Below, piece by piece: positions 1-9,869 of a stretch of DNA of 64,000 bases. Source of the stretch: CAZEAN01 sp964510225 (lineage in GTDB: Bacteria; Planctomycetota; Planctomycetia; Isosphaerales; Isosphaeraceae); NCBI GenBank assembly GCA_964510225.1, contig CAZEAN010000010.1, positions 1-64,000 on the forward strand. The letters are read 5' to 3'. A program made the translations under genes and the position numbers. Under the pieces are notes generated by a model, which saw nothing but the letters and a program-made list of their open reading frames with translations, was not told where the DNA came from and made no database searches. The first letter of the stretch is position 1; the number at the start of each line of letters is the position of its first letter.

Positions 1-3000
1 GAACGATCCGTGCTGGTGGATCGAGAATCGTCATGTTGGTGAAGTCGAAATCGTCAGGAGCGCTACCACCATCAAGTCCGAATAGGACGGTTCCATTGCC
101 ATCAAATTGTTCGATGCTGGCAGCGGGCCCATCAAAAACGTTGAGTGTAGCACTTCCACTTGAGTCGAGCTCGAGTGTGTCAGTTCCACCACCGCCGGTG
201 AAGACATCGTTAGGTGCGTCGTTACCAGTGATGCGGAAGGTGTCGTCGCCATCACCCCCTGTGAGGGTATCTGCCCCTGCGCCACCGATTACGGTGAGAT
301 CCGCGGAGATCCCGGAGAAATCGAAGACGTCATTGCCCCTTCGGAGATTGACAACGGAAGGTGCGCCGATCACGTTCATGTTGGCGAAGACAAGATTGTC
401 ACCATTGTTGTTCGAATCGCGTCCGAGTAACGACAGACCATTAGCATCGAGTTCTTCGATACTGTTGGTCGTGGAGTTAAAGTCAGCGAGAAGAACAGAA
501 CCACCACCAATGAATTCGAGTCGGTCGATTCCACTGCCACCGGTTAGGTCATCGTTGACGTCGTTGTTTCCACTGACCAGGAAGGTGTCATTGCCCGAAC
601 CACCGTTGCTGTCGTCAGCTCCGATGCCACTGAAAAGGATGTCGTTGCCACCGAGACCGTTGAGGGTGTCGTTCCCTTGGAGTCCGATGATCAAGTCCTG
701 GCTGTCGGTACCGTTGATCACTTGATTGCCGTTCGTTCCGACGATCACTGTGATCAAGAAGGTCCTGTAGTCGTCCGTGTCATCAATGACTCGACCAAAG
801 AACGTCGTCGTGGTGTTAGACGCGAAGTTTTGGAGAGTCTGATTTGATGCGTTACCGGCCGCAAAGGTTGTTGCTAGCCCCGGCTCAGTGAGTGCGAAGC
901 TGAAGCGATGCTGAGCCGCAGGGTCGGGGTTGATGATGTTGTTGATCGCGAAGGTAACGTCTGCACCGCCCCCGAGTTCCACAATGGACTCGACGTCGAG
1001 GGTTGCATCGATTGCAACTCCGGCATTGGCGATGATGTCCGAGAGATACAAGATGTCGTCTTGGGTGAGCGAGCCATCACCGTCGAGATCATCCAAGATC
1101 CGAGGATCGACTGCAGGGTAGGCAGCATAGCCAACAGCGGGGTTAGCAAGCTGGTTAGTCATCAGGGTGACGTCAGCTTGAGTCAATTGCTCATCGCCGT
1201 TGACGTCGCCAAGGAGTGCAACAACTTGAACCCCGTCGTTGTCAATGGCGTTGACATCAATGCGCCCTTCATCGAAGAAGCCGACTTCTCCATTGGCACC
1301 ATCCGAGATTCGGATGTTGTAGAGATCGATGAGACCAACGGAACCATAATCCGGCAGGTCGAGTACCGGATTACCCATCGCGTCCTCATCGTTATCCGTA
1401 ACCTCTGCTTCGATGAAAACGAGATCTTGTGGACCAGTCGTGACGCTGAAGGTCTGACCAGGAAGGACCTCCAAGGCGATCCGGAGGAAGCTGAAGTCAG
1501 GATCAACCCCGTTGAAGTCGATGTTGTCACGCAGCTTCAGTACAGAAGAGAGTGCAGGATTGAGGGTGACTTCGAAGGGTGCACCGCTTGAGTCAAAGAA
1601 CTCAAGGAGTTCTTCGTCAATCTCGAGGTTAAAGAAGATGACGGAATCTTCTTCGAGGTCAAGCTTGCCGCTTACGGTCCGAATCGAGACCGGGAAGCCC
1701 ATGCTGCTTGCCAGCGTCTCATTCAGCGTTTCTTGTTGACCACGTGCAAAATCGTCGACCGAGAGAATGACCGACTGGAACGCGTCGACTGTGAAGCTGG
1801 CGGTGAAGTCATCGCCTGCAGAACCATCGTAATCACCATCCAGGGCAGTCCCAGCACCATCAAGCTTGAAGCTATCGGCAGCACTGCGAAGAGTCAGCGT
1901 ATAGTTACCTGGGTCAAGCAGGCCTTCGGTGTCTTCGCCAGTTAGCTGGAACGTAACGGCGTTGTCAGCACCGGCAGGAATGACCATTGTCAGCGGAACT
2001 GAACCGTTCGGGCCGGTGAGAGTAACGTCAACAGTTCCTGCTGCCGAGTAGAGCGTAACATCACTCAAGTCAACTGGATTGTTGAACAAAACACTGACGC
2101 CGCTTCGGGTTGGCTGGATCCCGGCAACTTGAAGCTCGTTGAAGTCTTGTGCTTCAATCTGATTCCCTGCAAAGTTGGTAGTTCCACCAACCCCGATGTT
2201 GGGCTCGCTGAAGGTCAGAACCACACCGTTCGGAATCGAAGGTTGAGGACTAGCGAACGCACCTTCTTGGGAGAGCTGAGGATCGAGGACAATGCCACGA
2301 TTCTGGTCGAGCGATGATCGGGCTGTACCGACGTAATACGCGCTACCATCGTTCGGTGTAGTTTCTCCAGGCTTCCGGATCACCTGGTTCGGCGTATCAC
2401 CGACGACCACACCCTGATCATCCATCAGTTGCTGTGAAGCGAGGACACTGAGGTCAGGAGCACTTCCATAGATGGTGTCGGTGTCTTGACCATCGAGTAA
2501 CGCGAAGGAGTCTAGTACTTGGAAACTGAATCCACCGGTCAGTGATGAGTCGAGACTGGCAGTGTCGTTCTGGTCGAAATCAAGACCGTTCGGTACTTCG
2601 CCCGGAGTCTGAATCAGGACGTAGGTGCCCTCAGCATTGTCAAGGGCTTCCGGAAGGATCCCGACACCGGTGTTTGAGTTGAGATCCCAGGTGCTTCCCG
2701 AGATGTTCTCATTGATCAAGGCTTCAGAGGCCAAGACTAGGAGACCGTTCGACCCGATTGTGAGACCATCGAGTGAGATTGTGTCACCAGCAGTACCGAT
2801 ATCACTGTCGGCATCAAGTCGAGCAATGTAGATATTATGGAGCGTTGTGTTAGCTGGTCCCTGAATCTCGATGTACTCGAATGTGCTATCGAGCGCAGTC
2901 GGCGGGTTGATGTTCAACTCGTTGAAGAGCAGACCAGAAACCCCATCGTTATCGAGAATCTCTACTGTCGCCGTGTTCTGAACACCGACGGGGCCTAGCG

Positions 3001-5377
3001 TTGCATTACCTGCTGGCTCCATGATCTCGATCGTGAACTGTTCGTTCGGCTCATTGTCCGAATCGTTGGTGATCGAGATTGGGATTGGTGCTGAAGTTAC
3101 ACCGTTACCCAACGTCACCATCGCGGTATTGAGTGTGAAGTCGGTACCGTCAGCAGTCCCGTTCGTTGCACTGACTGGAACGTTGATCGTGCCGCTTGAG
3201 CCACCGATTCGGACGATTTCTAGATTCGGCGAGCTGTTTTCTTCTGTGCTTTCAAAAGTACCAGACAGCACCACGACACCTTCAGCCGGAGCATTAGTGA
3301 TCGGTGTCACGGTGATGTCGTCAATGCCGATCAGCTCGTCGGAACCGGGAGCATTGGTCGTAATCCAACGGAGTTGAACGACAGGCTCACCAATGGCAGC
3401 GTCGGGAAGCGGGACTTGGACGATCGTCTCTTTGGTTCCGCCTGAGTCGGTCGCGTCAGCGATGTAAGCTTCAGGGATGTTAATGAAGTTGTCGAACGCA
3501 CCATCACCGACTCGGTACTGCAAGGCAAGCTGGGAGATAGTATCGGAATCGATCGTCTCGAGCCCAAGGTCCCGAACGCGGTAACTCACAACCGCACCAT
3601 CGAGTCCTGTGGTGTCGAGCCCCAAGATGATTTGAGGAGCTGGTGCAAAGTTACCAGAGCCCCGAAGAGCGATCGTCGGATCGCTGATACTAGGCCCATC
3701 AACTTCGAGGACACCGACTGAACCGACGGGAAGACCCTCGAAGTCGGGAGTTACCTGAATGTCTTCGCTGTCGGAGGGCAGTTGAGGATTGAGACCAAAC
3801 GGCGGGAAGAGGATTGTTTGCGGATCTTCACCAGTCTCGCCGAGGAGAAGAAGGTCAATTCCTCGGGCACCGACGAGGTACGGCAGCGGGAAGGTGTTGG
3901 GGGTGGTGATGTCTTCGGTGTCAGGATTCGCGTCACCAACAGTGTCTTCCCAATCGATTTCGAGTTGACCATTGGTCGCAAGATCGTAGGTGCCAAAGTC
4001 ACCGTCAATAATCGTGATCGTCGAGGTGTCCTTCGACGTGTCGATCGAACCTGCCGTGGTTGAGGTCAATTCGATCGAGAAAATCTCAGCGCCTTCGACC
4101 AACGTATCGTCTTGAAGGACGATCGGGATTTCCTTCTCGATTTCGCCATCAGCAAAGCTGACCGAACTGCCGATTTGTGTTGAGTTTACGTCGTTCGAAT
4201 CAGCACTTCCGCTGCCACCGGGGAAGGTGATCTGATAGTTCACGGTCGCTGCGCCGAAGACACCACCAGTCCGCCGGACCTTGATGAAGGCAGCTTCGCC
4301 GCTAGTCTCAGGAACTTGAAGTGCGGTCTGGACGTCGTTGCTGAACGGTGTGGTCGGATCCGAAGCCTCTAGCGAAAACGTTCCGGCTGGCTGGGCCACT
4401 GGCTCGTCGGCGAGGATCAACACATCGTCAAAGAAGAAATTCTCGCTTCCTGAATCGAGATCTGAGGCGATTGTGATCTTGACATCGCCGTCTAGGTCGA
4501 CTGGAAGGGTTGGATCATCCAGATTAAATGCAAATGTATTCCACTGGTCGGCATTGGTTTCAAGGATGTCCGGAGCTGATGGATTACCTGCACCACCAAG
4601 ACCTTCCCAACGTACCAGAGTTACCGTATCGCCATCGTCGTCCTCGGCGATCACTTCGAATCTGTCGGGACCTTGCACCCCGACGGTCTGTCCGTTGGGA
4701 ATACCTTCGTAGCTTGTACTAATCGGGTAGAAGCTGAGGTAGAGTGTCGGGTTGGTGAGATTATCGATGTTGACCGTCTCGAATCGTAGTTCGAGCCGTC
4801 CGTCTGGGTCATTGACCTCAAAGTTTGGGTTGTCTGGCAGGTTGTTGGCGTCGGGACCATCCTGAACCATCGTGCCGTTCGGGCCATTATCGGGCGCGTC
4901 CCCGCCAATGAAATCATTGACCCCGATGAAGTCACCACCGGTTTCGGGGAACGGACCAGTTGGGACAAATGGTCCCATACCGTCTGCTTGGAAACGAGTA
5001 TCAGCAGCCCAGTATGTTCGGAAATCAAGCGTACCTCGACCATCGCCGGTGACGTCATCACCACTGAACGACGCAAGATTCGTCAGCGGTTCACCTGGGT
5101 TGAGCGTGTCGAACGTCCGTGTAGTGTCGGTTCGGTTTGCGTAAGGATCAAATGTTTGACCGGCAACAAGAATCCGGCGCTGGCCATCAGGGTCGTAGCT
5201 GGTGGACTGACCCTCGAGATCTGTTGAGTCAAATGTAATAGTCGCTGTTGGAAGCGTGCCCAAAGTGAGGTCGGAGAGATTGATCCGAGCTTCAAGTGCT
5301 TCTGCTTTGGGTGAGAATCCCAAGATACTGCGGCGGAATGCAGCCGAACGACGATCCTTCGAGTTCATCCGAGACAT
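1..5377 (-). CDS. Giant secreted surface protein, Calx-beta / lamin-tail / dockerin / RTX-like (partial, 3' end outside window)
   Basis: A minus-strand frame stays open from an ATG at 5377 to the left edge, so about 1,792 codons are seen and the C-terminus is missing. The start has an AGGAG about 11 nt upstream. The N-terminus (MSRMNSKDRRSAAFRRS, then ALEAR) is the basic leader with an 'LE.R' motif common on large planctomycete surface proteins. Domains in order: two Calx-beta-like regions (about 4380-4050 and 3265-2945, the second ending VEILDNDG), a lamin-tail-like domain (about 2940-2650, LLFNELNINPP ... EYIEIQG), and a type I dockerin pair (about 1216-1020, GDVNGDEQLTQADV and DLDGDGSLTQDDI). 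RTX-like Ca-binding Gly-Asp repeats fill about 735-1 (GLQGNDTLNGLGGNDIL, GGSGNDTF). It is likely an exported calcium-dependent adhesin or matrix protein. Function is inferred; domain calls are by motif. Confidence 0.85.
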   Translation of the reverse strand, partial: MSRMNSKDRRSAAFRRSILGFSPKAEALEARINLSDLTLGTLPTATITFDSTDLEGQSTSYDPDGQRRILVAGQTFDPYANRTDTTRTFDTLNPGEPLTNLASFSGDDVTGDGRGTLDFRTYWAADTRFQADGMGPFVPTGPFPETGGDFIGVNDFIGGDAPDNGPNGTMVQDGPDANNLPDNPNFEVNDPDGRLELRFETVNIDNLTNPTLYLSFYPISTSYEGIPNGQTVGVQGPDRFEVIAEDDDGDTVTLVRWEGLGGAGNPSAPDILETNADQWNTFAFNLDDPTLPVDLDGDVKITIASDLDSGSENFFFDDVLILADEPVAQPAGTFSLEASDPTTPFSNDVQTALQVPETSGEAAFIKVRRTGGVFGAATVNYQITFPGGSGSADSNDVNSTQIGSSVSFADGEIEKEIPIVLQDDTLVEGAEIFSIELTSTTAGSIDTSKDTSTITIIDGDFGTYDLATNGQLEIDWEDTVGDANPDTEDITTPNTFPLPYLVGARGIDLLLLGETGEDPQTILFPPFGLNPQLPSDSEDIQVTPDFEGLPVGSVGVLEVDGPSISDPTIALRGSGNFAPAPQIILGLDTTGLDGAVVSYRVRDLGLETIDSDTISQLALQYRVGDGAFDNFINIPEAYIADATDSGGTKETIVQVPLPDAAIGEPVVQLRWITTNAPGSDELIGIDDITVTPITNAPAEGVVVLSGTFESTEENSSPNLEIVRIGGSSGTINVPVSATNGTADGTDFTLNTAMVTLGNGVTSAPIPISITNDSDNEPNEQFTIEIMEPAGNATLGPVGVQNTATVEILDNDGVSGLLFNELNINPPTALDSTFEYIEIQGPANTTLHNIYIARLDADSDIGTAGDTISLDGLTIGSNGLLVLASEALINENISGSTWDLNSNTGVGILPEALDNAEGTYVLIQTPGEVPNGLDFDQNDTASLDSSLTGGFSFQVLDSFALLDGQDTDTIYGSAPDLSVLASQQLMDDQGVVVGDTPNQVIRKPGETTPNDGSAYYVGTARSSLDQNRGIVLDPQLSQEGAFASPQPSIPNGVVLTFSEPNIGVGGTTNFAGNQIEAQDFNELQVAGIQPTRSGVSVLFNNPVDLSDVTLYSAAGTVDVTLTGPNGSVPLTMVIPAGADNAVTFQLTGEDTEGLLDPGNYTLTLRSAADSFKLDGAGTALDGDYDGSAGDDFTASFTVDAFQSVILSVDDFARGQQETLNETLASSMGFPVSIRTVSGKLDLEEDSVIFFNLEIDEELLEFFDSSGAPFEVTLNPALSSVLKLRDNIDFNGVDPDFSFLRIALEVLPGQTFSVTTGPQDLVFIEAEVTDNDEDAMGNPVLDLPDYGSVGLIDLYNIRISDGANGEVGFFDEGRIDVNAIDNDGVQVVALLGDVNGDEQLTQADVTLMTNQLANPAVGYAAYPAVDPRILDDLDGDGSLTQDDILYLSDIIANAGVAIDATLDVESIVELGGGADVTFAINNIINPDPAAQHRFSFALTEPGLATTFAAGNASNQTLQNFASNTTTTFFGRVIDDTDDYRTFLITVIVGTNGNQVINGTDSQDLIIGLQGNDTLNGLGGNDILFSGIGADDSNGGSGNDTFLVSGNNDVNDDLTGGSGIDRLEFIGGGSVLLADFNSTTNSIEELDANGLSLLGRDSNNNGDNLVFANMNVIGAPSVVNLRRGNDVFDFSGISADLTVIGGAGADTLTGGDGDDTFRITGNDAPNDVFTGGGGTDTLELDSSGSATLNVFDGPAASIEQFDGNGTVLFGLDGGSAPDDFDFTNMTILDPPARIV

Positions 5378-5555
5378 TAAAGAAGTAACTCCTGGTGTGT
5401 GGTGTCAAACTGGACTGCAGAGAGGGCAGTACAGTAACGCTAAAGTAACGTACTTGTTATTGAATTTTCCAGTGAATTTGCAATGATGGTTCGATGTAGG
5501 CACACATGATTGGATTTGATTCGCGTGTGAAACAATTGCATAATCGGCCTAACCA

Positions 5556-5600
5556 CATACTCGATCAGGAGAAGCGCGGAAGCTTCCCCGATCGAGTATG
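5556..5600 (-). terminator. Strong hairpin after the PEP-CTERM nuclease gene
   Basis: A perfect 11-bp inverted repeat (CATACTCGATC at 5556-5566, GATCGAGTATG at 5590-5600) encloses a second stem, GAAGC/GCTTC (5571-5575 and 5582-5586). It lies 40 nt beyond the stop of the minus-strand gene at 5641 and about 180 nt before the giant gene's start. There is no long U-tract, so it may terminate transcription or stabilise the 3' end. Confidence 0.6.
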
Positions 5601-5640
5601 ATCGAGTAGGTGTTGTAGTGTGGTGAACAGTGATGGTCAA

Positions 5641-7575
5641 TCAGATTGAATGGCAGAGACCGAGGCGCTTCTTCGAGCCCAATCGCACCACAGACACCCC
5701 AAGCATTCCTAAAACAACTAAGAGGATCGAGGTAGGTTCTGGAATTGCCTGAACCAATGCTGAGTAATTAACCAGAAGAGACTGGCCCCCAGTAGCTCCA
5801 GGAAGATCTTCGTCGGAGAGGAAGAGGCTCAAGCTCCCGGTGTAAAACCCGGGATTGAGAGCCGTCAGCATCACGTTGAAGCTCTGGGAGGAATCGGCAC
5901 TCAGGGCGGTGAACAGCGAGAGGTCATTGGAGAAAGCATCGTCTGGATCAACTTCGCTGAAACTGTCGAAGTCGAGACCTGCAGTGAAGCTTGTGCCAAA
6001 AACACTTGCCAGGTTAAAGATGTCAAAGCTCAGAGCGGCCATCTCACCAGAGATCACCGTACCGAAGTCGAGATCAAGGGTGTCCAGATCCAAAATGGAA
6101 TCGAAGGAAGCATTGGAGTGATCCAGAACCGTCAACTCAACGCTCTCCATGAAGTTTGGATTACCTGCTTCTTCACTCGTTGCATTCACAAACACATCAC
6201 CGAATTGCATACCCACAGAAGAGGTGTCGAAAAGAAGATCGACAACACTACTTCCCTGAGGGTTGACCATAACGGATCCCGAACCGCTCAAAGCTCCCGT
6301 ACCAAAGTAATCCGAGTCGAGTTCATCATTATTGAGCGAGGCACCATTACCAATGGTCACTTCGACGTCGACATCGGCTCCGGTAATTACTGGACCAGTC
6401 GGCAATTCGATATCAACAACCTGGATTGACGGGAGTTGGTAGTCAGCAACGACTGGAAGGTGGTCACTCGAGGTCCTCAGGTTGTCAAGCAATGTCACAG
6501 CCGACCCCTGAGAACCGGAGCCTGTTGTGTCGTAATTGTCGAGAAACTGTTCGAGAGCCACAGCCGTACCGATTCCAGGACTATCAATGTTCCCATCTAG
6601 TTGGTGAGCATCGGTGTTCCCGAAGGCCCAATAGCTGTTCTGGATGATCGAGAGCCCCTCAGCATCGTTAAGGTCGGAGCTTACAAGCTGGAAATCGAAT
6701 CGGTCGTCCATCCCGCCTGTGGTCTGACCCGGAAAGGTGCTTGTGGTTGATGGTGATTGCGTGTGGATGTCCTTGAAGGCGGAGTTGTTACTCCAATTTC
6801 CGGGACGATTGAGGGGGTCCTCAAAGCGGCTCTCGGAGTTGCCACCGGTGGTCAAGGTTTGATAAGCAGCTTCGCTAGATCGTGAGAGGTTAAGGTCGCC
6901 AGCGTGAATGAAGTCGTTCTCGCCATTGGCAACGTTGAGGGCGGTGGCGTCGTTGCGGACTACATTAGCTTCCACATTCCGACCGTTCTGACTATCGCTG
7001 CTCGAACCCGCACGATAGTGGCTGTTGTAAACGTAGAAGTCGGCAGTAGAGTCGTATCCGACTGGTCGAAATTGATATCGGAGGGTCTGCCTGGCTTGGC
7101 CATTACCAGCCTGAAGTGTGCCGAGTCGACGTTCGCCCACGAGTTCAACCTCAGCGGAGTTGTAAACAACTGTCGGACGACCTGCGCCCAAAGTTGAACC
7201 CTGCAATACACCCGCCTTGTAAACGTCAGTGAGGCCGTACATGTCGTTCAGGAGGTTCGCAAACCCTTGAGCCGTGGTCGCAGTACCGTTAGATTCTTGA
7301 AGGAGAAGGATATCGACTCGGTCAGCGAAGCCGGGTCGGTTTGAATCACCGATCGCCCGGAGGATGTCGGCAGCCCCGTTGAGGGTCTGTCCATTCACAG
7401 TATTGTTGAACGCAGTCTCTCGTGGCGCTGATCTTGAACCGGCCGAATTCGCAGTGTTGTAACTGACGACTCGGATACTGGAGATGGCTACGGTCGGGCT
7501 CAGAAGTACTCCGAGGACCGCGAGGAGAAGAGGAGCCCTTGAGATTGCTCCTCGACAGAAACTGAAATTGAGCAT
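5641..7575 (-). CDS. Secreted endonuclease/exonuclease/phosphatase-family protein with PEP-CTERM sorting signal
   Basis: The 644-residue protein begins with a hydrophobic signal peptide (residues about 14-31) followed directly by an EEP (DNase I/exonuclease III-like) fold. Visible EEP landmarks are RVVSYNTANS, DILLLQESNG (metal-binding Glu), YVYNSHYRAG, FIHAGDLNLSRSSE (GDxN), MDDRFDFQLVS and TSSDHLPVVADY (SDH). The second half is a beta-rich 'choice-of-anchor'-like region (LDFGTVISGEMAAL). The C-terminus has the PEP-CTERM tripartite signal: IPEPTS, a hydrophobic helix, then Arg/Lys residues (SKKRLG). It should be exported and processed by an exosortase/archaeosortase-type enzyme, not encoded here. 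Substrate could be DNA or a phosphoester lipid; the sequence does not decide. No clear Shine-Dalgarno precedes the ATG. Confidence 0.85.
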   Translation of the reverse strand: MLNFSFCRGAISRAPLLLAVLGVLLSPTVAISSIRVVSYNTANSAGSRSAPRETAFNNTVNGQTLNGAADILRAIGDSNRPGFADRVDILLLQESNGTATTAQGFANLLNDMYGLTDVYKAGVLQGSTLGAGRPTVVYNSAEVELVGERRLGTLQAGNGQARQTLRYQFRPVGYDSTADFYVYNSHYRAGSSSDSQNGRNVEANVVRNDATALNVANGENDFIHAGDLNLSRSSEAAYQTLTTGGNSESRFEDPLNRPGNWSNNSAFKDIHTQSPSTTSTFPGQTTGGMDDRFDFQLVSSDLNDAEGLSIIQNSYWAFGNTDAHQLDGNIDSPGIGTAVALEQFLDNYDTTGSGSQGSAVTLLDNLRTSSDHLPVVADYQLPSIQVVDIELPTGPVITGADVDVEVTIGNGASLNNDELDSDYFGTGALSGSGSVMVNPQGSSVVDLLFDTSSVGMQFGDVFVNATSEEAGNPNFMESVELTVLDHSNASFDSILDLDTLDLDFGTVISGEMAALSFDIFNLASVFGTSFTAGLDFDSFSEVDPDDAFSNDLSLFTALSADSSQSFNVMLTALNPGFYTGSLSLFLSDEDLPGATGGQSLLVNYSALVQAIPEPTSILLVVLGMLGVSVVRLGSKKRLGLCHSI

Positions 7576-8136
7576 GGCTTTAGAGTGGTACCGGTGTGAA
7601 ATTGGCGTTCAGGACGGGGAAGTCGATCAGTGATTTTTGAACGTATAGATGCTGGCTTAAAGAAGACCGGTCCTGTTTTGCCCACAAGACGTCGTCGAGT
7701 CTGAGGACAGACAGTGCGTTGTCGAAAATGAACCGAACGTAAGGCCAAACATTCCTCCTTGAGATTCCTGACGAATCAGAAATCGTACACAGATTAACTC
7801 TTAGCCGACAATTGAATCAGCATCAAAAGAAGCGAGATCCCAAGTACTGTTGAAAAAAGACAACATACAAGTTTAGATGATGAAGAATTCACAAATGAGT
7901 GATGAAGACTGTGCTTCGACTTTTCTAGACACTTTCCTTGCCATACTCTGTATAGTGGATAATTCTTCGGCAGCCCCAGCCCGAAGAAATGTCAACTAGA
8001 TGAACATGCGTATTTGTTGGGAGTGAAGAGCAGTCTCTGACCTTGCCAACCTGGTTAAGATCGCTATAAATCCTTACGATCACAACTAAAAAGTGATGGG
8101 GATTGCCACTCCAACTTGGAATCAGGGAACGAAGTA
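7576..8136. promoter_or_regulatory. Divergent intergenic region with promoter-like AT-rich stretch and an 8-bp leader hairpin
   Basis: This 561-bp gap separates the divergent nuclease and DUF1559 genes. Around 7938-7962 there are TTGCCA- and TATAGTGGATAAT-like elements on the plus strand. Immediately downstream is a perfect inverted repeat, TTCTTCGG (7963-7970) and CCGAAGAA (7981-7988), with a 10-nt loop. About 150 nt then separate the hairpin from the DUF1559 start, so a long leader RNA is possible. I found no coding remnant here. Promoter assignment is by eye only. Confidence 0.35.
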
Positions 8137-9291
8137 ATGATCCTTCGGATTCGACAGAAGTCTGCTTTCACACTAATCGAGCTATTGGTTGTCATCGCAA
8201 TCATCGGTGTTTTGATTGCGCTCCTATTACCTGCGGTTCAATCAGCCCGAGAAGCTGCACGACGAAGCCAATGTGTCAACAATCTTAAGCAGATTGGCTT
8301 AGCGCTACATAACTATGAGTCAACTCATCAAGCGTATCCTCCAGGGAGAATGTCACCCGACTTCCTGTACCGAGGATTTGCTCAAAAGGTTTATACGAAT
8401 TACAACCTTCTGGACCAACGCCGAGGCCTCCCGGGTAACTGGACTGGCTACTACTCGGTTCACTGCCACATCCTCCGCTACATGGAACAAACTGCTGCCT
8501 ACGATGCGATGAATTTTGAGGCAGAGAACGCTTATAGAATGCTTGATGAAGGAACTCGAAGGCCTGCCGCACCGAATTTCACTGCATTCGCACTGGCTCA
8601 GGCACTATTCATTTGCCCGACAGATTCCAACACCAGCAACGGCGGAGTGAGTGAAAACAATTACCGCTACAACTATGGTGGTGACACAGCACTTGGCGGC
8701 GCACTAGGAACCTTCAATCAGTTGAATTCGTCAGATCAGACCAGGGGTAATGGCGCATTTACTTACGGTCAAGCACTCTCAGTAGCTGCAATTAAAGATG
8801 GTATGAGTTCAACCGTCTTCTTCTCGGAACGCACCAAAGGTACAGGTTTCGATCCCGACTTCGAATTACCGGGTCCTTCGGACAACATTACTATGCCGAA
8901 CCGTCAGGATGGCCTGATTGATCGAGAGCGCATGTTCCAATTTTGTCTCAAGGGTCGACGGATCAATCCTTTCAATTTCAATGGCCAGGGACGTTGGCTA
9001 CCCGGCAGCATCTTTTCCGACGGATGGCCGTTTGCCTGGTACATCTCCACAATGTACAACCATGTGGCACCTCCCAACTGGATGGGGATGGACTGCGGCA
9101 GCTACAGTGCCATTCCTGATACGCCAGGAGAGCACGCGATCATCTCAGCTCGGAGTGAGCATCCTGGCGGCGTGAATTCCCTCTTCGGCGATGGCTCGGT
9201 CCGTTTCGTCAAGAATTCAGTCAACCTCAATACCTGGCGTGCGCTTGGAACCCGCAACGGCGGTGAGGCAATTAGCGCCGATACCTACTGA
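8137..9291 (+). CDS. DUF1559 (SBP_bac_10) domain pilin-like protein
   Basis: The protein is 384 residues from the ATG at 8137, which has AGGGA 8 nt upstream; an in-frame TTG at 8116 is less likely. It has a type IV pilin/type II secretion prepilin leader: short basic N-terminus, then FTLIELLVVIAIIGVLIALLLP, where the Glu5-like residue follows the processing site. The DUF1559 signature follows (PAVQSAREAARRSQCVNNLK, LHNYESTHQAYPPG). The C-terminal H-x9-DG motif is present as EHPGGVNSLFGDGSVRFV. These proteins are strongly expanded in Planctomycetota and are presumed pseudopilin-like envelope proteins; the substrate or partner is unknown. It is followed 13 nt later by a small lipoprotein gene, a usual arrangement. 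Confidence 0.95.
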   Translation: MILRIRQKSAFTLIELLVVIAIIGVLIALLLPAVQSAREAARRSQCVNNLKQIGLALHNYESTHQAYPPGRMSPDFLYRGFAQKVYTNYNLLDQRRGLPGNWTGYYSVHCHILRYMEQTAAYDAMNFEAENAYRMLDEGTRRPAAPNFTAFALAQALFICPTDSNTSNGGVSENNYRYNYGGDTALGGALGTFNQLNSSDQTRGNGAFTYGQALSVAAIKDGMSSTVFFSERTKGTGFDPDFELPGPSDNITMPNRQDGLIDRERMFQFCLKGRRINPFNFNGQGRWLPGSIFSDGWPFAWYISTMYNHVAPPNWMGMDCGSYSAIPDTPGEHAIISARSEHPGGVNSLFGDGSVRFVKNSVNLNTWRALGTRNGGEAISADTY

Positions 9292-9304
9292 TCGGAGTAA
9301 GTTC

Positions 9305-9781
9305 ATGCTCGGCTTAGATCCAGGGAAAAAGCGATCTTTTGCCATCGTTCTCCTGATAGCCTCGCTTTCCTCCAGCAGTGGGTGCGGTGGCGGGAATGAG
9401 GTTGACACTAAGCGCGAGCTCCCTGTCGGACCCCATGGTGGTGCCGCAATCGAGTTGCCCGGTGCGCGCGGATATGTCGAATTAGTGAATATAGCCGAGG
9501 ATGACGGGTCGATGTCGAATGCACGTTATGTTGCCTACTTCATCGACCCAGACATGAGCAGCACTTTGAGCAGTCTCCCGAGTTCTGTTGTTGTTGAAGC
9601 ATTAACCCCTGATCAAGAAAGCCTGACGATCCCCTTAATGCTCAACCCAGAGCCAGATGATCCTCTAGGAGATGGACGGTTTCGTTCCGAGGTTGGTCCG
9701 TACGCCACTGATCAAATGATTGGTGAACTCGTTGCCGAGTTCGATGGCCAGGAGTATCGGCTGCGTTACTCGTTTCGCTAA
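9305..9781 (+). CDS. Small putative lipoprotein downstream of DUF1559
   Basis: The protein is 158 residues from the ATG at 9305, preceded by GGAGTAA at 7-nt spacing. The N-terminus has Lys/Arg residues, a hydrophobic stretch (FAIVLLIASLSS) and a lipobox-like SSSGCGGG, so lipidation at that Cys is likely. The mature part is short and beta-rich, with PHGGAAIELP near its start. No family was recognised with confidence. Position in an operon with the DUF1559 gene suggests it acts with that pilin-like protein at the envelope. An upstream in-frame start at 9191 would overlap the DUF1559 gene and would bury the signal peptide, so it was rejected. Confidence 0.8.
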   Translation: MLGLDPGKKRSFAIVLLIASLSSSSGCGGGNEVDTKRELPVGPHGGAAIELPGARGYVELVNIAEDDGSMSNARYVAYFIDPDMSSTLSSLPSSVVVEALTPDQESLTIPLMLNPEPDDPLGDGRFRSEVGPYATDQMIGELVAEFDGQEYRLRYSFR

Positions 9782-9869
9782 TCTTTCGGAAGTCCGGCTG
9801 AGGTCAGCCAAATAAACAGCTCGTTCCGATCGCTCTCCAGATTGAAGATCCGTAGCCAGCAGCCACCTA

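Noticed and set aside
33..5227. Many plus-strand open frames across the first 5.4 kb (for example 33-725, 908-1591 and 3021-3377)
   Set aside because: They are antisense shadows of the continuous 1,792-codon minus-strand gene, which has recognisable domains throughout. The shadow translations are low-complexity and motif-free.
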